Assembly (NCBI GenBank): GCA_031771865.1 | Contig: JASISA010000042.1 | Location: forward strand, 124,001-188,000 | Direction of reading: 5' to 3' | Length of the DNA stretch: 64,000 bases | Source: Nothophaeocryptopus gaeumannii | Lineage: Eukaryota; Ascomycota; Dothideomycetes; Mycosphaerellales; Mycosphaerellaceae | Shown here: piece after piece, positions 31,168 to 42,357 of the stretch | How the letters are laid out: each line of letters opens with the position of its first letter | How positions within the stretch are numbered: the first letter of the stretch is position 1 | Program-made: the position numbers and the translations under genes | The notes under the pieces: model-generated | Told to the model about the DNA's origin: nothing | Seen by the model: only the letters and a program-made list of their open reading frames with translations | Database searches by the model: none

Positions 31168-31922
31168 TTAGAATAAGTAAAAGTCGTAAAGGGTGACTAG
31201 CAACAGGATCGCAGAGAGGATGGGCTGTTGCAAACCTCGAGCGCAAGCGAGCAAGTGACGCCTATGCATGCACCGTCTTGCTTGTACCAGAAGGGAATTG
31301 CCGCTTCTCGGATGCGGTGGCTCGTGGAGCCATGTTGTGATCTTGTAGGTGCTGGACAGAAGTGCAAGGAGTGGGTTGTCGCCGTTGCGCATGTAGTCGG
31401 CGCGCAGAGCGTCGTCAAAATTGCCGCTCTAATTCAGGTTGTGAGGATGAGCGCCAGGTGAGAAGGTACCAAAACCAGGGATGAAGTCATTAGTAGTGCC
31501 GTTTGGAGTGAAGCGCGGGCTCTGTTCGTTGCAGAAGCGCTCGCTCATCTTCATGTTGGCCTGCACCAGGATGCCGCCTCCAGAGTCCCAGGTCGACCGA
31601 AAACTGCCGCTCTTGCCTGCCCTCTTCTCTCTCGATTTTGTGGGCAGTGGTTCGAAGTGGTTCTTAGTTGGTGAAGTGATTTGGCGTGAATGATAAGAGG
31701 TCCTCGCTCTCAGTAGGAGAGCAGCGTATTGACTGGTCATGTTGCCGTCCATCGCATGCTCGAAGAGCTCGTAAGAAGCATGCTGGTGTAAGAGTCTGGA
31801 TGCCCTGTCAGTGCCATGTACTGCGCAATGTGTACGAGATTCGAATCATACCTGTGAAGTGTGTTGTTGCAGAGGTGACCGAAGCTTGCGGAGGCGGCGA
31901 TGTCCAAGACTCTGGCGAACAC
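31168..31922 (-). pseudogene. Coding-like minus-strand blocks, no complete gene
   Basis: Blocks include VFARVLDIAASASFGHLCNN (near 31,900), HAMDGNMTSQYAALLLRART (near 31,720), TSPTKNHFEPLPTKSREKRA, and a hydrophobic end (PILSAILLLVTLYDFYLF, stop at 31,168). They lie in at least two frames. The first two blocks loosely recall the helical part that follows a BTB domain in fungal proteins. Calling one gene here would need splice evidence. Confidence 0.3.
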
Positions 31923-34046
31923 GAGACGTCCAAGTCATGATAGTTGTTTGATTACAGCCGCGCACTTGCGCTTCAGCAGCAGGCGTGCTGGATCCACTTT
32001 TACCAAGCAAACGGCCGGCCATGCACGGTTCCGAAGCGAGTCCGGCAGCATCGCTGGCACATGCATGGCAGGCGCAAAGAGACTGCTAGTCAAGGCAGAG
32101 CCTGGAGGCTGACCAGGTTGCATACGAGAGCTACACAGAGGGACGCATACCTCACAGCACACGGAGATGAGAAACAAAGTTGAGCTGTTGGTTCAAGTTA
32201 GGTGTATCAAGTCTCAAAGTAACGGAGAATTGTCATGCTTCGAATGCGAGTCTAATAAGTCTGGCTACAAGGTACTTCAAATACACAAGCTACCTCCACT
32301 ATCACCTCCTCCTCTGTCTCAGCCACCCCCAAAAAGCACTCCCGCCATTGCACCCTCGAGGATGAAGTCGCTTTTCTGCTGCTCGGCAAAGACCGTGGCG
32401 AGACATACGATCTCGCCCCCTCCAAGACGATGTCGCAGATACACACACAGAGCTCTGCACGATGTGCTTCAGCATCGCTGAATTTGCGTTCCCCATCTTG
32501 ACTGCTTGCAGCAGGAGAAACGTGTAAACAGTCGAGTAGCCTTGTTGTTAGGACTCTGCTCCACCGGTAAGTGATCAGCGTGAATGTAGGTTGGTCCTAC
32601 AGACGGAGGGCGGACGGGGGTTGCGAGAGAGACTTCCAAAGAGTTGTTTGCTGGCACCGCTGCCGGTGCACTTGAGATGCGGATCGATGCCGGCTTTAAG
32701 GTGACTCTTACCGCCACATGGGGAGCCATACTTGGTGAAGTGCGGCGTTGTGGCAGCTTATATGGAATAGACGTCGATTCAGGAGTCGTCTCATCGCGTG
32801 CGTTTCGATGCATGTGTCAAGTACGAGCCGATGTCGAACAGCTTGCCGCAAGGATGCCTTCTGCACATCCGTTGAAGTTCAGGATGCGTAGAGCTGAGCT
32901 CAGAAGACTTCCCAACGCCATGATTTCTCATGCTATTATGACTCCCTCGCCTTGTTGATCTCGTCGGCACTGATCTCTCTAAGGTCACCAGTATTCGCCA
33001 TGCCGTCAGTCAATGGAGCGCCACCGATCCTCTCGGCGACGGTCTCCCAATGGAGCAACACTTGGCTCATGACAGCGTCGCGACGAGGAGACACGATCTC
33101 GAGAATTTAATGATCTGCGTAGTAGTAGACAGTCCCATTCCGGAAGTTCCATGTCGGGGCCTGTGGTAGTGGTCAGCCATCTGCGGCGGAAGAGGAAGGC
33201 AGGTCAGGCAAGCAACTCCCACCTGTGAAGCAAAAGCCTGTCTCCGTTCTCTCGAGGGTAGAAGGCGGCGACGGCGCCGACAACACCTTAGCAGGCGCTG
33301 CTCGCGCTGTTGGCGTCGAACCTGGCCGACGACGCCGCCGCCGAAGACGAAGTATTCCGGAGGACATGCCTGTTTGACCATCATTTCACCACTCAAGCCC
33401 GGCAGCAGGTGGGTGTTGCAGTGCTGATATGAGTCCAAATGTTGCAGACGAGTGCTCTGCTGTAAGCCTTCTCCCATGTGTTCGTGCAGCGCTTTGTGTC
33501 CGGCTTTGTGGGGCGTGATGCCGAGACATTTCGCATGATGCTTTATTCTCCAGTTCTCCAAGATACAAAGCTCTTGCTGGCTTTCTGAAGCATTCTGACG
33601 TGCTTTTGAGTCTTCTCGCTGCCATTGACGTGAAACGAATCGTTGCTCTTACGTTCTGGTTGGTCCAATTCCCACGGCTGATGCGGGTGTCCCTGGGCAG
33701 GATCATTACTGAGTGTACCTTCTTGTTATTTGAAACAACAAAATACTGTTGGCCTGGGCGGTTGCTGCTTGGAAGTTGGAAGGCTCTTGGGACGGCAAGA
33801 TCAGCTTTGATGGATTCACGAAGATGGTAGAGAACACCGAGGTCTGTTCAGTGCCAAACACTTTCACATCTGGATCGTCGCTCCTTTCGTCCAGTCTCCG
33901 TGCTCCTCATCTTCCTCTGGATCAGCATTCTCGCCGAACTTCCGTACCACGCACTCGATCACTACGCCATAGTCGTAGCTGATGCCTCCGCAGAGGACTT
34001 TCTCCATCTCTTTCTCTACCTTCTTGCCCGCCGTATTCGCCTCATC
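31923..34046. other. Gene-poor stretch
   Basis: About 2.1 kb of short mutually exclusive frames. Fragments such as PSRMKSLFCCSAKTVARHTI near 32,360 or FHLWIVAPFVQSPCSSSSSG near 33,870 lack context. No RNA gene or clear repeat was found. Confidence 0.35.
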
Positions 34047-34939
34047 CTACATCTCCCTCACCTTCACGCCTTTCGGCCAGTTGCTCTTCCTCGTCTCCCA
34101 TTCCACCTCCCCTTCCAACGTGGCCAGCTCTCCATATCTCTTCATCCAAAACCAAAACCGCACATTGAAGTCGACGAGGATACTCTTGTCCCTGGAATCA
34201 CTCGTGAGATGGATGCGCAGGCGACGAAACTTCTCCACCGTCGCAGCCGAGAGAGGGCAGTATACTAATCCCTCCTCTCTTACACCTCTATCTTTCTGCA
34301 TCGCCACGTATAGGACTACATTGGCGTACAACTCGTTCAGGACAAAGAGAGCGGACAGGCGCGAGGAGAGGACGAGCGACTTCACATCTCCACAGGCGGT
34401 GATGTCGTCTCGGTCGGTGGTGTCGTTGGTGGCAAGCGCGAGGGTGAGGGCGCTGCCGCGGCGGAAGACCTCGACGCGGAGAGGGTGCGTTGGGAAGAGA
34501 TAGTGAAAGATACGGGCGTAGATGCGCGAGATGAGGAAGGTGGTGGTGAGGAGGTCACGCTTAGGCGAGGAAGCTTGCTGCTGCTACTAGTCGTCGGACA
34601 ATTTGGTTCGAGGAAGGGCGCGAACGAAGAGTAATGCGGACTTGTAGATGGTGGTGCGGTGTGCGTATGCGTAGTGGAGAGCGGAGCGTGCGATGGTGGT
34701 AGTGGTGGCATCGTGTCCAGGTCGTTGAAATGGCCCCTTTCGGTCTTTGAAATGTTCTCGTCGATCTGTACGAGGGCGTTATCGATCGCTATGAACCACC
34801 TGTGCAAGATCGTAGGTGTATTGGTAGTGTGGTGCTGGATTTTGAGCGTCTCATGGGCTTGGATATCTATTCCACATGGCGCAAGGATGGACGACCGATA
34901 ATCCAGGCATGTGCATCTATTAGTTGTTGAATAAGTCAC
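34047..34939 (-). pseudogene. Broken gene of unknown family with paired in-frame TAG codons
   Basis: A long minus-strand frame reads SPKRDLLTTTFLISRIYARI, then FPTHPLRVEVFRRGSALTLA, SLVLSSRLSALFVLNELYAN and KFRRLRIHLTSDSRDKSILV, ending at 34,047. Upstream of it the same frame meets TAGTAG near 34,590 and then continues protein-like (RSALHYAYAHRTTIYKSALL). A 42-nt GTTCGC...TAGTAG segment could be removed as an intron and would keep the frame. Further upstream the coding frame shifts (IDNALVQIDENISKTERGH). The pattern recalls fungal proteins with an F-box or 2EXR-type start, but no such motif is intact. Confidence 0.4.
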
Positions 34940-35901
34940 CCATGTTCCGAAATTCCGCGGGCTTGGAAGTTGTTTCGGTCTTCACATGCATGCCAAGCCT
35001 CGGTGGCAAAGTCGGCGTAGCAACGCCAAAAACTCTGCGGCGACATCCACATTCTCTTCAACTTACACGTCTGTGTTGCAAACACTGCACTACTCAGTGC
35101 GCCATAGACATTGTTGCATATAGCCTTCGTTCAATTGCATGGCCTCAATGCTACGATCCTGGATAAAAACGACCAAGAAGGCTTTCTGGGACGATTGCTA
35201 AGAGAATACAACATTTTCTACTTTTCAGCTAATGCGCACCAAATGCTATGGTAGCCTCCGCTCTTAGACCCGTGCTCTCAGACATCGTTTCCCGTCGCTC
35301 ATTTTTGCTCTCTGGAAGCAGACAGCAGCTTCACCCTACCTCATTGTAAACCGAACAGTCATACGTCTTTTAGATGGATCTGGGGTTCAATCAAGCTAAC
35401 AAGGTTCGGAGTCAAAGTCGAATCTCCAAGCAAGGCAATGTAAGCAGGTATCGCAGCTAGTCTTTGGAGCATCAAAGCTTGACAGCTCCCAAAACCGGAA
35501 TTTCTCTCGACAGGGTTCGCGCCAAGGATCAACAGGCTCCGGGATGTACCATTGCAGGAGCCTCCTACATACGTTCAAACTCTTATGCGGTGGCCGTAGC
35601 TCTCTTTAGAACTACGTCTACTGTTGTTCATGGGTAAAGACACATTAGCAACCCTGAGGAACGCACAGGTCTTAGCGTGCTCTCGTGGTGTTGGTCGACG
35701 ATGTTTGATGCGGGCAGGGTGTTAGCAGTATACTCTTCGCCGACCTGGACGAAGACATACCGTCGAGCGATAGCTTTCCACCGCCTCTGGGGTATGAGCT
35801 CTGCCCGGGGTGCTCCTTAGATGTGAACTGGTCGTCCAGACGGCAGAGGTCGCCGGGATAGCCAGCGAACTCCATTAGAACATGCGACCTGAGGGGAGCA
35901 C
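34940..35901. other. Gap without an established gene
   Basis: Short frames only. One ATG-initiated minus-strand block near 35,875 (MEFAGYPGDLCRLDDQFTSK, then PRGGGKLSLDG) looks protein-like and may belong with the ORF at 35,902-36,174. Confidence 0.3.
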
Positions 35902-36174
35902 TTAATTAACATCCCACTTGTGGGACTCTCCGGCCCGGATACAGTGAATGATATCAGTATTGAACTCGCGAACGAGGACGCCGTAGTTGGTGGAGAGTGA
36001 GCATTTACCGCCGTGGAAGAGGGCGGGCTCAAAGTTCAGGACATTATCCATGCCGCGGTGGCCGCTCGGGACACCTAATACTTTCTGCACATCGAGCTTG
36101 ATTCCAATAGACTTCTTACATGTCTCGTCGAGGTGACCGGCTCTCCAAAGCTGGTATACGGGGCATCTGACCAT
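35902..36174 (-). CDS. Possible small hypothetical protein or exon
   Basis: Ninety residues from ATG 36174, with clear protein character: RCPVYQLWRAGHLDETCKKS, then VLNFEPALFHGGKCSLS and YGVLVREFNTDIIHCIRAGE. It ends at a TAA followed by a CCCCTCAG acceptor-like sequence, so it is probably an exon of a longer gene continuing toward 35,700. No domain recognised. Confidence 0.35.
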   Translation of the reverse strand: MVRCPVYQLWRAGHLDETCKKSIGIKLDVQKVLGVPSGHRGMDNVLNFEPALFHGGKCSLSTNYGVLVREFNTDIIHCIRAGESHKWDVN

Positions 36175-36604
36175 GGACTAGCAGAATGGCGATCATCGGA
36201 AGGCAAGTCACCAAAGAGCAATTCTCGCTTTGGCAGGATGCTCTAGGAGTCTTACTTGAGAAACTCCTCGAGCCCACCAAGGGTACATAGGCAAATGAAT
36301 CTTCCTCGTAGAAGATCTTAAGACGCCGTGGCGCAGTGGACGAGGCGGCCGAGCGGGACGTATCGTCGGTATGGATGTCGGAATGGCATGTTGATTGAAT
36401 GTATTGCGTTGGTGTTGTCGTCGTTGTCTTTGCTGACTAGATGGCCGAAATTCTGGCGGCAGGCTTGGCAAACATGTGAAGTCCAAAATTCCTCCACAGG
36501 CGCAAATCCGAATAGCCCGGCGACACCGTGAGACAGCAGAGCAACCACACACTTTCACAAATACCATCACCTCTGCCATCACTTACCATCACTCTCACAT
36601 CACC
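36175..36604. other. Upstream region of the acidic-tailed gene
   Basis: No coding frame stands out. The last 80 bp are CA-rich (ACACACTTTCACAAATACCA), as expected for a fungal 5' leader. Confidence 0.4.
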
Positions 36605-37510
36605 ATGGCCTCCTCAAGCACCACCACTCCCGTCGCCGCCGCCAACCACCCATTCCCGTTCCTTCGTCTACCATGCCCGCTCCGCAACAGAATCTACCTC
36701 CACGCCGCCCAAGGCCCATCCCTCCTGCAGATCGACGCCGAACCACACGGAAACGGCAACTGGAACTTCTCCCTGGTCAGATTCCACAACACGGAGGAGG
36801 ACGAGGAGGAGAATGCTCGCGTGCGGTCCGCTTTCTTGGAGCTCGGCCTGACCAGCCACCAAATCCGCGATGAGGTTCTCCACGAGTTCCTCTCCAAAAC
36901 AACCATCATCACCACGCTGCGCGATGAGAAGCCAGCACGCGGTGGATTGGTCGAGGAGGTGGAGAAGGTTGGCGCCCTGATCCGCCTCCTGGAGGTAGTG
37001 AATATCGACATCACCGCCTACGATGACCAGAGCCGCCGCTTTGAGGCCCGTGCGCGCCTGAAGATTGGGGTGGCGCCCCGTGGAGGTCGCGGTGGGAGGA
37101 GGAGAGGACAGCGCACCGTCCGTCGCGTGGTTCGCCGCAGCATCCAGCTCTTTCCGGTTTGGGAAAACTGTGATCCTCGAGTCGAAGAGGTTGACATGCT
37201 GGCTCACGCGACGGCAGTGGAGAGGAAGATCAAGCGTGAAGTGAAGTCGAGGTCTCTGTGGTTAGAGTGGGGAGCGGTTACCCTTTGCCGTTTCTGCGAC
37301 AAGTTCCTTGCTGCCAAGGAGGACTTCTGGGCTCTGGAGAAGGTTGTGGAGGATGAGAGCGACGACGATGAGGATGATGGCGAGGACGACGACAGCGACG
37401 ACAGCGACGAGGAGATGGAGGACGACACTGAGGAGGACGATGACGATGAGAAGGACCAGATGGAGATCGACGAGGACGACTCGGAGGCGGAAGATGTTCT
37501 AATGGAGTAG
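36605..37510 (+). CDS. Hypothetical protein with 2EXR/F-box-like start and acidic tail
   Basis: A single-exon gene of 301 residues starts at ATG 36605 (context CACCATGG). Residues 15-40 (HPFPFLRLPCPLRNRIYLHA) follow the layout of fungal 2EXR-type N-termini: F-x-x-L-P-x-x-L-R-x-x-I-Y. The middle part is alpha/beta-like (LVEEVEKVGALIRLLEVVNI) with an Arg/Gly-rich loop (APRGGRGGRRRGQRTVRRV). The last 60 residues are almost pure Asp/Glu (ESDDDEDDGEDDDSDDSDEE), ending EAEDVLME. Such families are numerous in filamentous ascomycetes and uncharacterised. The frame is intact, and this is the most convincing gene between 25 and 45 kb. Confidence 0.8.
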   Translation: MASSSTTTPVAAANHPFPFLRLPCPLRNRIYLHAAQGPSLLQIDAEPHGNGNWNFSLVRFHNTEEDEEENARVRSAFLELGLTSHQIRDEVLHEFLSKTTIITTLRDEKPARGGLVEEVEKVGALIRLLEVVNIDITAYDDQSRRFEARARLKIGVAPRGGRGGRRRGQRTVRRVVRRSIQLFPVWENCDPRVEEVDMLAHATAVERKIKREVKSRSLWLEWGAVTLCRFCDKFLAAKEDFWALEKVVEDESDDDEDDGEDDDSDDSDEEMEDDTEEDDDDEKDQMEIDEDDSEAEDVLME

Positions 37511-37881
37511 CTTTTGCTTGTTGTTCTCTGCTCTTTTCCCCCAAGATCGTTGCCTGCTCGCTGCATATGGCAGCGAGGTCACTCCAATCTGCTCACGCTC
37601 CTCTTCCCGAGCTGTTCGTCCTCCATAAGCTGCTGCCCTGTCCTGAAGCCAGCAAGATGGCCATGGTCGTCTCGTAGTTGCTGTCTTGAGGCAAGCCGGA
37701 AGCTATTCCGGCACAGCCGCAAGCTAGCCTTCTCTTCCTCGTCAGCTTCCCTCCTCTCTTCGTCTTCCTACAATCACCATGCAGCAACAAAACCAACACC
37801 ATCACCACGGCCAAATGATGATTGCAAATATCATCGTTCCAGCGGCATCGACATCGACATCATATCCAACATCGATACAGT

Positions 37882-38097
37882 CACAACACCTACGACACTC
37901 TGTATGCCGCCGTCTTGCCTTCACCAAGCGAAGCTCAGGCTGGCCGAGTTTGCAGATTCTCCCGGAAGACATATACGACTATCACTACCCACAACACCTA
38001 CGACACCTTGTACAAGCCCCGCTTGCTCTCGCTTCGTACACAGTTGCTGATGTGGCTTGCAGATTCTTCGCCGACCTCTCATTTCCATCATTGGGCC
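37882..38097 (+). repeat. Two-copy 108-bp direct repeat, in frame
   Basis: CACAACACCTACGACACTCT at 37,882 recurs as CACAACACCTACGACACCTT at 37,990, and TTTGCAGATTCT near 37,949 recurs as CTTGCAGATTCT near 38,056. The period of 108 bp equals 36 codons; one plus-strand frame reads HNTYDTLYAAV in the first copy and HNTYDTLYKPR in the second. The middle parts have diverged strongly. Confidence 0.6.
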
Positions 38098-39127
38098 AGC
38101 TTTCTACTCCAAGCCTACGGCAGGTACGAGATCCGCAGATTTGCCAAGCGCTCTTGGGATAAAGCAGAGGAAAGGCCACGCGGACACGGTGACACGTGCA
38201 TCTAGCTGCCTTCCTGCCCAATCACATGCCCACACCGACTCCCGTTTCACTCTGGCATCACTTCGATCGACCAAGACTGCGATGTCGCATACATCACACT
38301 CTAACAGGCCCCATCGCCTGACTCATTCCGCCTGCGAGGTCGTCAAGTACTTGCCGTTCAAGAGAAGACTGGTGGCTCATTGCGTATGTTACCTTTGGAC
38401 ATCCGGAAAGAGCTTCAGCATACTGCGGCGGGCGTGAAACGCTTTCAAACACCAGCACCGTCCTACCGTCCGTGCCATCCACCGGCACACCACCGATCTC
38501 AGACACGTTGCCGCAGAGAATCCACATCCAAGTGCCGAAATGTAAAGGTCACGTCGAGCCGAGACCTGCCGAGTTTCGTCTCTCTTACTGGCCTCAAAAG
38601 CATGCCCGGTAGAAAGACAACAAGCTTGTGAGCTCAGAGCCCGGGAGAGCAGTTCATCCGCTGGGAGGTCAATGCAGAGACGTTTGTTATGCCAGTGGCC
38701 GGTTGGACTCGTGCTTCTCCCATGTTCAGCTTCTTCACCCAATGCAGAGCGCAGCCGACGTCAACGAGTTCACTTCATCTAAATCACAGGTCAATGCCTA
38801 CTGTTGTGGTTTGCATTCCATCTCACCCATCGTACTCACCAGCGGTGGGTATTTGCATTGCCCCTGACGAAACTGACGATTTTAGCATCTCCAGCGAGCC
38901 TTAAACACGTCGCCTCTTCTGGTTTATCATCACGCTGCACAAATATTCAGCCTCGATGCATTCCTTCTTCACTTTCAAATTTCACCGTTACCTGCCACTT
39001 GTACTGATCATCAGCCCCGCCTTGGGAAGGCAAAAACTCATCCAGCGCGGCCGGCGAAAAACAAGACCGTTCCTAGGACCCAACAAGGTCCGACCAGCTT
39101 CACTGCCTATAGTCAGGCACAATATCC

Positions 39128-39291
39128 AGCAACCACCAAGAAGAAGAAAAGAGAAGACAACACCTGGGACTCAAGAAGCTTCTTCTTGGCTTTCGACAAC
39201 ATGATACTAAGCAACCACCAAGGAACGGGGAAGAAAGACAACACCTGGGACTCAACAGGCTTTTTCTGGCTTACGACAACATTTTTTCGCC
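39128..39291 (+). repeat. Two-copy 82-bp tandem repeat
   Basis: Copy one begins AGCAACCACCAAGAAGAAGA and contains GACAACACCTGGGACTCAAG; copy two begins AGCAACCACCAAGGAACGGG near 39,210 and contains GACAACACCTGGGACTCAAC. Both end in GGCTT(T/A)CGACAACAT. The core also occurs at 58.5 kb and in weaker form at 59.5-59.7 kb. Confidence 0.7.
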
Positions 39292-39675
39292 ACATCTCTT
39301 CTAGTAGCAGCAACAAATCCATGGCATGGCCTTGGCCGCAGATCGCTATCTACGAGCCAGCATTGGAACACGCTAGCTTTGGGCAGACCTCGCCGCAGGT
39401 CGCTATCTACGTACTAGTCCTGCAGCACGACAGCTATGGGCAAATTCAACGCCGCGACGTGATCCATCGAATAAGAGCAATATGGACAATGTAGTCTCAT
39501 CCACCATTGGACCAGGGCGGCTTTCGCCAAGGTACGTTCATGACTTCTCCGTCTTCGAGTCGTCGCTGACATGCGCAACAGGGCAAGGCTGCCCGATAGG
39601 GAGAATGTACCCGCCTTGAGCTGGGCCCACGGGTCGAGACTCATTTGGCGCCGAAAGGGCGCCGGGCTTCTCGGA

Positions 39676-39731
39676 GTCGCAAGGAGAGGCCATCGGCCCT
39701 TTGACATATTCAGGGTGCCGGAGGTCTCGGG
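39676..39731 (+). repeat. Dispersed repeat, copy A (partner at 58,985-59,040)
   Basis: Fifty-six bases from GTCGCAAGGAGAGGCC to GGAGGTCTCGGG match 58,985-59,040 at about 48 of 56 positions by direct comparison. In one frame both copies read VAR(R/G)GHRPFDI(F/V)R(V/L)P, so the similarity extends to protein level. Confidence 0.7.
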
Positions 39732-41955
39732 ATCCCAGATGAAGTCGCCGCTTGGTCGCAAAGGCATTGTTTGACTGGTTGGCTAACCACTACCATCCGA
39801 TCTCGCAGACGCCTCGCAGATCGAACAGCAGGTCTTCAGACGTTTGTCGTTATTCGTCAGCATCGTCATGGACATCTCACGACCACATCAGACATTGGCT
39901 CTCCACGTCGTCCAGCAACGCCGCCAGGGCATCTTGCAGCAACTAAGCCGCAGGAAAGTCAACTGCCTTGCCGATGGAATCTTGGTCTGCACAGCATTTC
40001 ACGTCCACAGTACCGCGTCTTCCGTCACGGCGACAGCCTTTGCTACCATTTCAACACCCTGCCTTCCAATTGCAGTTGGGGAGGCATCCTCACCACAAGC
40101 GCGTATCATCCACCTCCGATGCGGCAGCCTCTCCTGCGCTACATTCAGGCGCATCAGTGGACCGACTGTCTTGCGCACCAAATCCAACAGCGGAAGGTTC
40201 AACGACCCTGAGGCGAGCAAGATAGGCTTTGGAGCCAGGACATGAAGCAGGAGACGCCACCTACAGAAGCATCGACAGTCACGGAGTGGCAGAACCAGGC
40301 CTTGGGAATACGAAAGCTGTGCTGCCTCACGGCAGTTTGGGGGGTTGGGCGGTCCGTAGAAGATGCAACAATTTTGCTCTTTCACAAAGTTCATTTCCCT
40401 GCTTCGTGATGAGTTCGTGGCACTCTCTTGCACTCTTTTCCAATCCAAAGACCTCGATGTCGTGATCTGCCCGCTACTGTGCCTCTTGTTCTTGCTTAAT
40501 CCGTGCGTGAAGGCATGAGACCTGCTTCGTTCGACGTCACCAATTTGAACAGCAAGATGGAGACCACTTCGGTCTTCGCCATACGCGTAGAGCGGCTATT
40601 TGAGCTCTACGCTTGGAATTACAAATGTTCTACCAGACAGCAGGGTCAAACGCCGCCTGGTACTCGCCGGGGATGGACGAGAAGTAGAGACCGCTGGCAC
40701 TGGCATAGGGACAGCTCCTGTCTTTGTACCAAGACATTGATACAGGAGAGGACATGCACCTTTAGATCATCGAACGTGTGTTGGCGAGATACACTGCTTC
40801 CGCACGCCGTATCTGCCTCCGCTTTTCTTTCCCAATGTGCCTCCCCTCCTGCCGCTTCCTGCTCTTGCCTTGTCGCTTCCACCTCAGCTGCAGCGCCTTG
40901 GTCTATCTTCGGCATTTGCATCTCAATCGTCTTTGCTACGAGAAAGACCTTCCTCTCGGCTCATGCGCCATCGATCGCGCCAACGGGTATTTGGGTTCCT
41001 TCTCGCCTACCTCCTCCCCCACCCTTCACCGAGGCTCGTGCAAATCCTCTGCAGCATCTTAGTAGCGGAAGCTGGCAAGAGCGCTCCTGGTCCAAGTAAG
41101 TGTCTCCAGACCCATGCCAAGCTTGTTCTTCGAATGCGCAATACTGAACAGACCAAAGACTACTTTCATTCTTTGTCCTTGCTCCTCCAGCATTCCGCCC
41201 CAAGTCTTTCTTTGTTCACACCTACCGCTTGCGGCACATAGCAGCCAGCTGAGCTCAACAATGTCATGAACTAGCCGCGGCTCCGTTCAACCGCTTTGTT
41301 CGTGTGCTGCACATCTCTGGGATATCGAATTGGGGAGGCTTTGGCAGGAGCTGCTCGGAAGGCGAAGATGGAGAAGAGCATTCGATCTCGCCAGCAGGCT
41401 TACAAGAGACCAAAAGAGGCCCGCATGGTATCCTGGGTATTCCTGCGAACAGTCGCTGCGTACGGGTCATGCTATAATTGACTGGGAAGAAGCGAAAGAT
41501 GGTCGAGGGCAGGGACGAGGCGGTGTAGGCGGCATGCTCTTGGTCGCCTCTTCGGCGCTAGCATATCAGGGACCTTACAGGAGGAGAACAAACTGCTCTC
41601 GATTTGACGGATCGCTAAGAAGGTGAGCAGAGTGCTGCTGAACATGGCTGTCAAGTGCCTCGTTCCTGCCCCCGACTTCTTTAGTTGAGGCGTCTCGATG
41701 CCGATGGAGGATTGCGGGAAGGGGGCGTCTCCGATACTTGAGGGTCGTTGGCGCTTATTCTCTCAGCGCGAGGGAATCTGTACAGTTAGTATCTCTGGGT
41801 TAAGGGTTGTTCTGCAGTTGGTATGGGCTGCTCTGGCTGGGTCTTGGCAGTCCTGTTTCGCTCACCCTCGTTGCTGGGGTCCAAACTTTCTTTTCGCGCT
41901 CCAAAACATCATCCGCCCGCGACGCTGACATCCTCACGGCCGCGACCACACGACT

Positions 41956-42285
41956 ATGACAACACCTCATCAGTTTCATCAGGACTCATTGCATTCTCGC
42001 CTTCAGCGCCGTCCTCGTTCCTACTCGACTACACCCCGATCGCCGACAGCACAAGCCAAGCGCTCCGACTTCCTCTGCACTTTCAGCACGAACACTGCGG
42101 CGAGAACACCACGCATCATCGACATCGCTCGTCTGGCTGGAGCCCATTGCTGCGCTCGATTCATTCATGCGCACGCGCTTTCGGAACCCAGGAAGGTCCT
42201 CCGCAGCATTGAACGAGCACGAACTCTAGGCCGACTGCTTTGGACGCCATCGCTCCTCTCGCTAGAGCTATGGAGCTCATCAACG
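41956..42285 (+). pseudogene. Coding-like block with in-frame TGA before a splice donor
   Basis: One plus-strand frame reads LIAFSPSAPSSFLLDYTPIA, meets a TGA near 42,210, and goes on as TALDAIAPLARAMELIN up to a GTATGT donor near 42,285. Another frame is open from ATG 41956 for 124 codons but is Arg/Ser/Leu-rich. The block stands at the left end of the 470-bp repeat array and may be a damaged 5' exon of the gene that was amplified. Confidence 0.3.
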
Positions 42286-42357
42286 TATGTGCATCTTTCA
42301 CCTTGTTTGCCCTCATCCACCGCGCAATAATGATACCTGCACTACCCTATGCATCCA

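Larger units (their letters stand above)
37511..41955. other. Long gene-poor, repeat-bearing stretch
   Basis: About 4.4 kb with no gene that can be completed. Many frames are open on the plus strand but they are Ser/Arg/His-rich and overlap one another. Repeats within it are listed separately (37,882-38,097; 39,128-39,291; 39,676-39,731). A two-copy element (CCGCAGATCGCTATCTACGA near 39,340 and CCGCAGGTCGCTATCTACGT near 39,393) repeats after about 53 bp. Blocks with protein-like character such as LGVARRGHRPFDIFRVPEVS near 39,700 are isolated. Confidence 0.4.

Noticed and set aside
31830..31850. TTCGAATC resembling a Pol III B box
   Set aside because: No paired acceptor or anticodon stem could be found around it.
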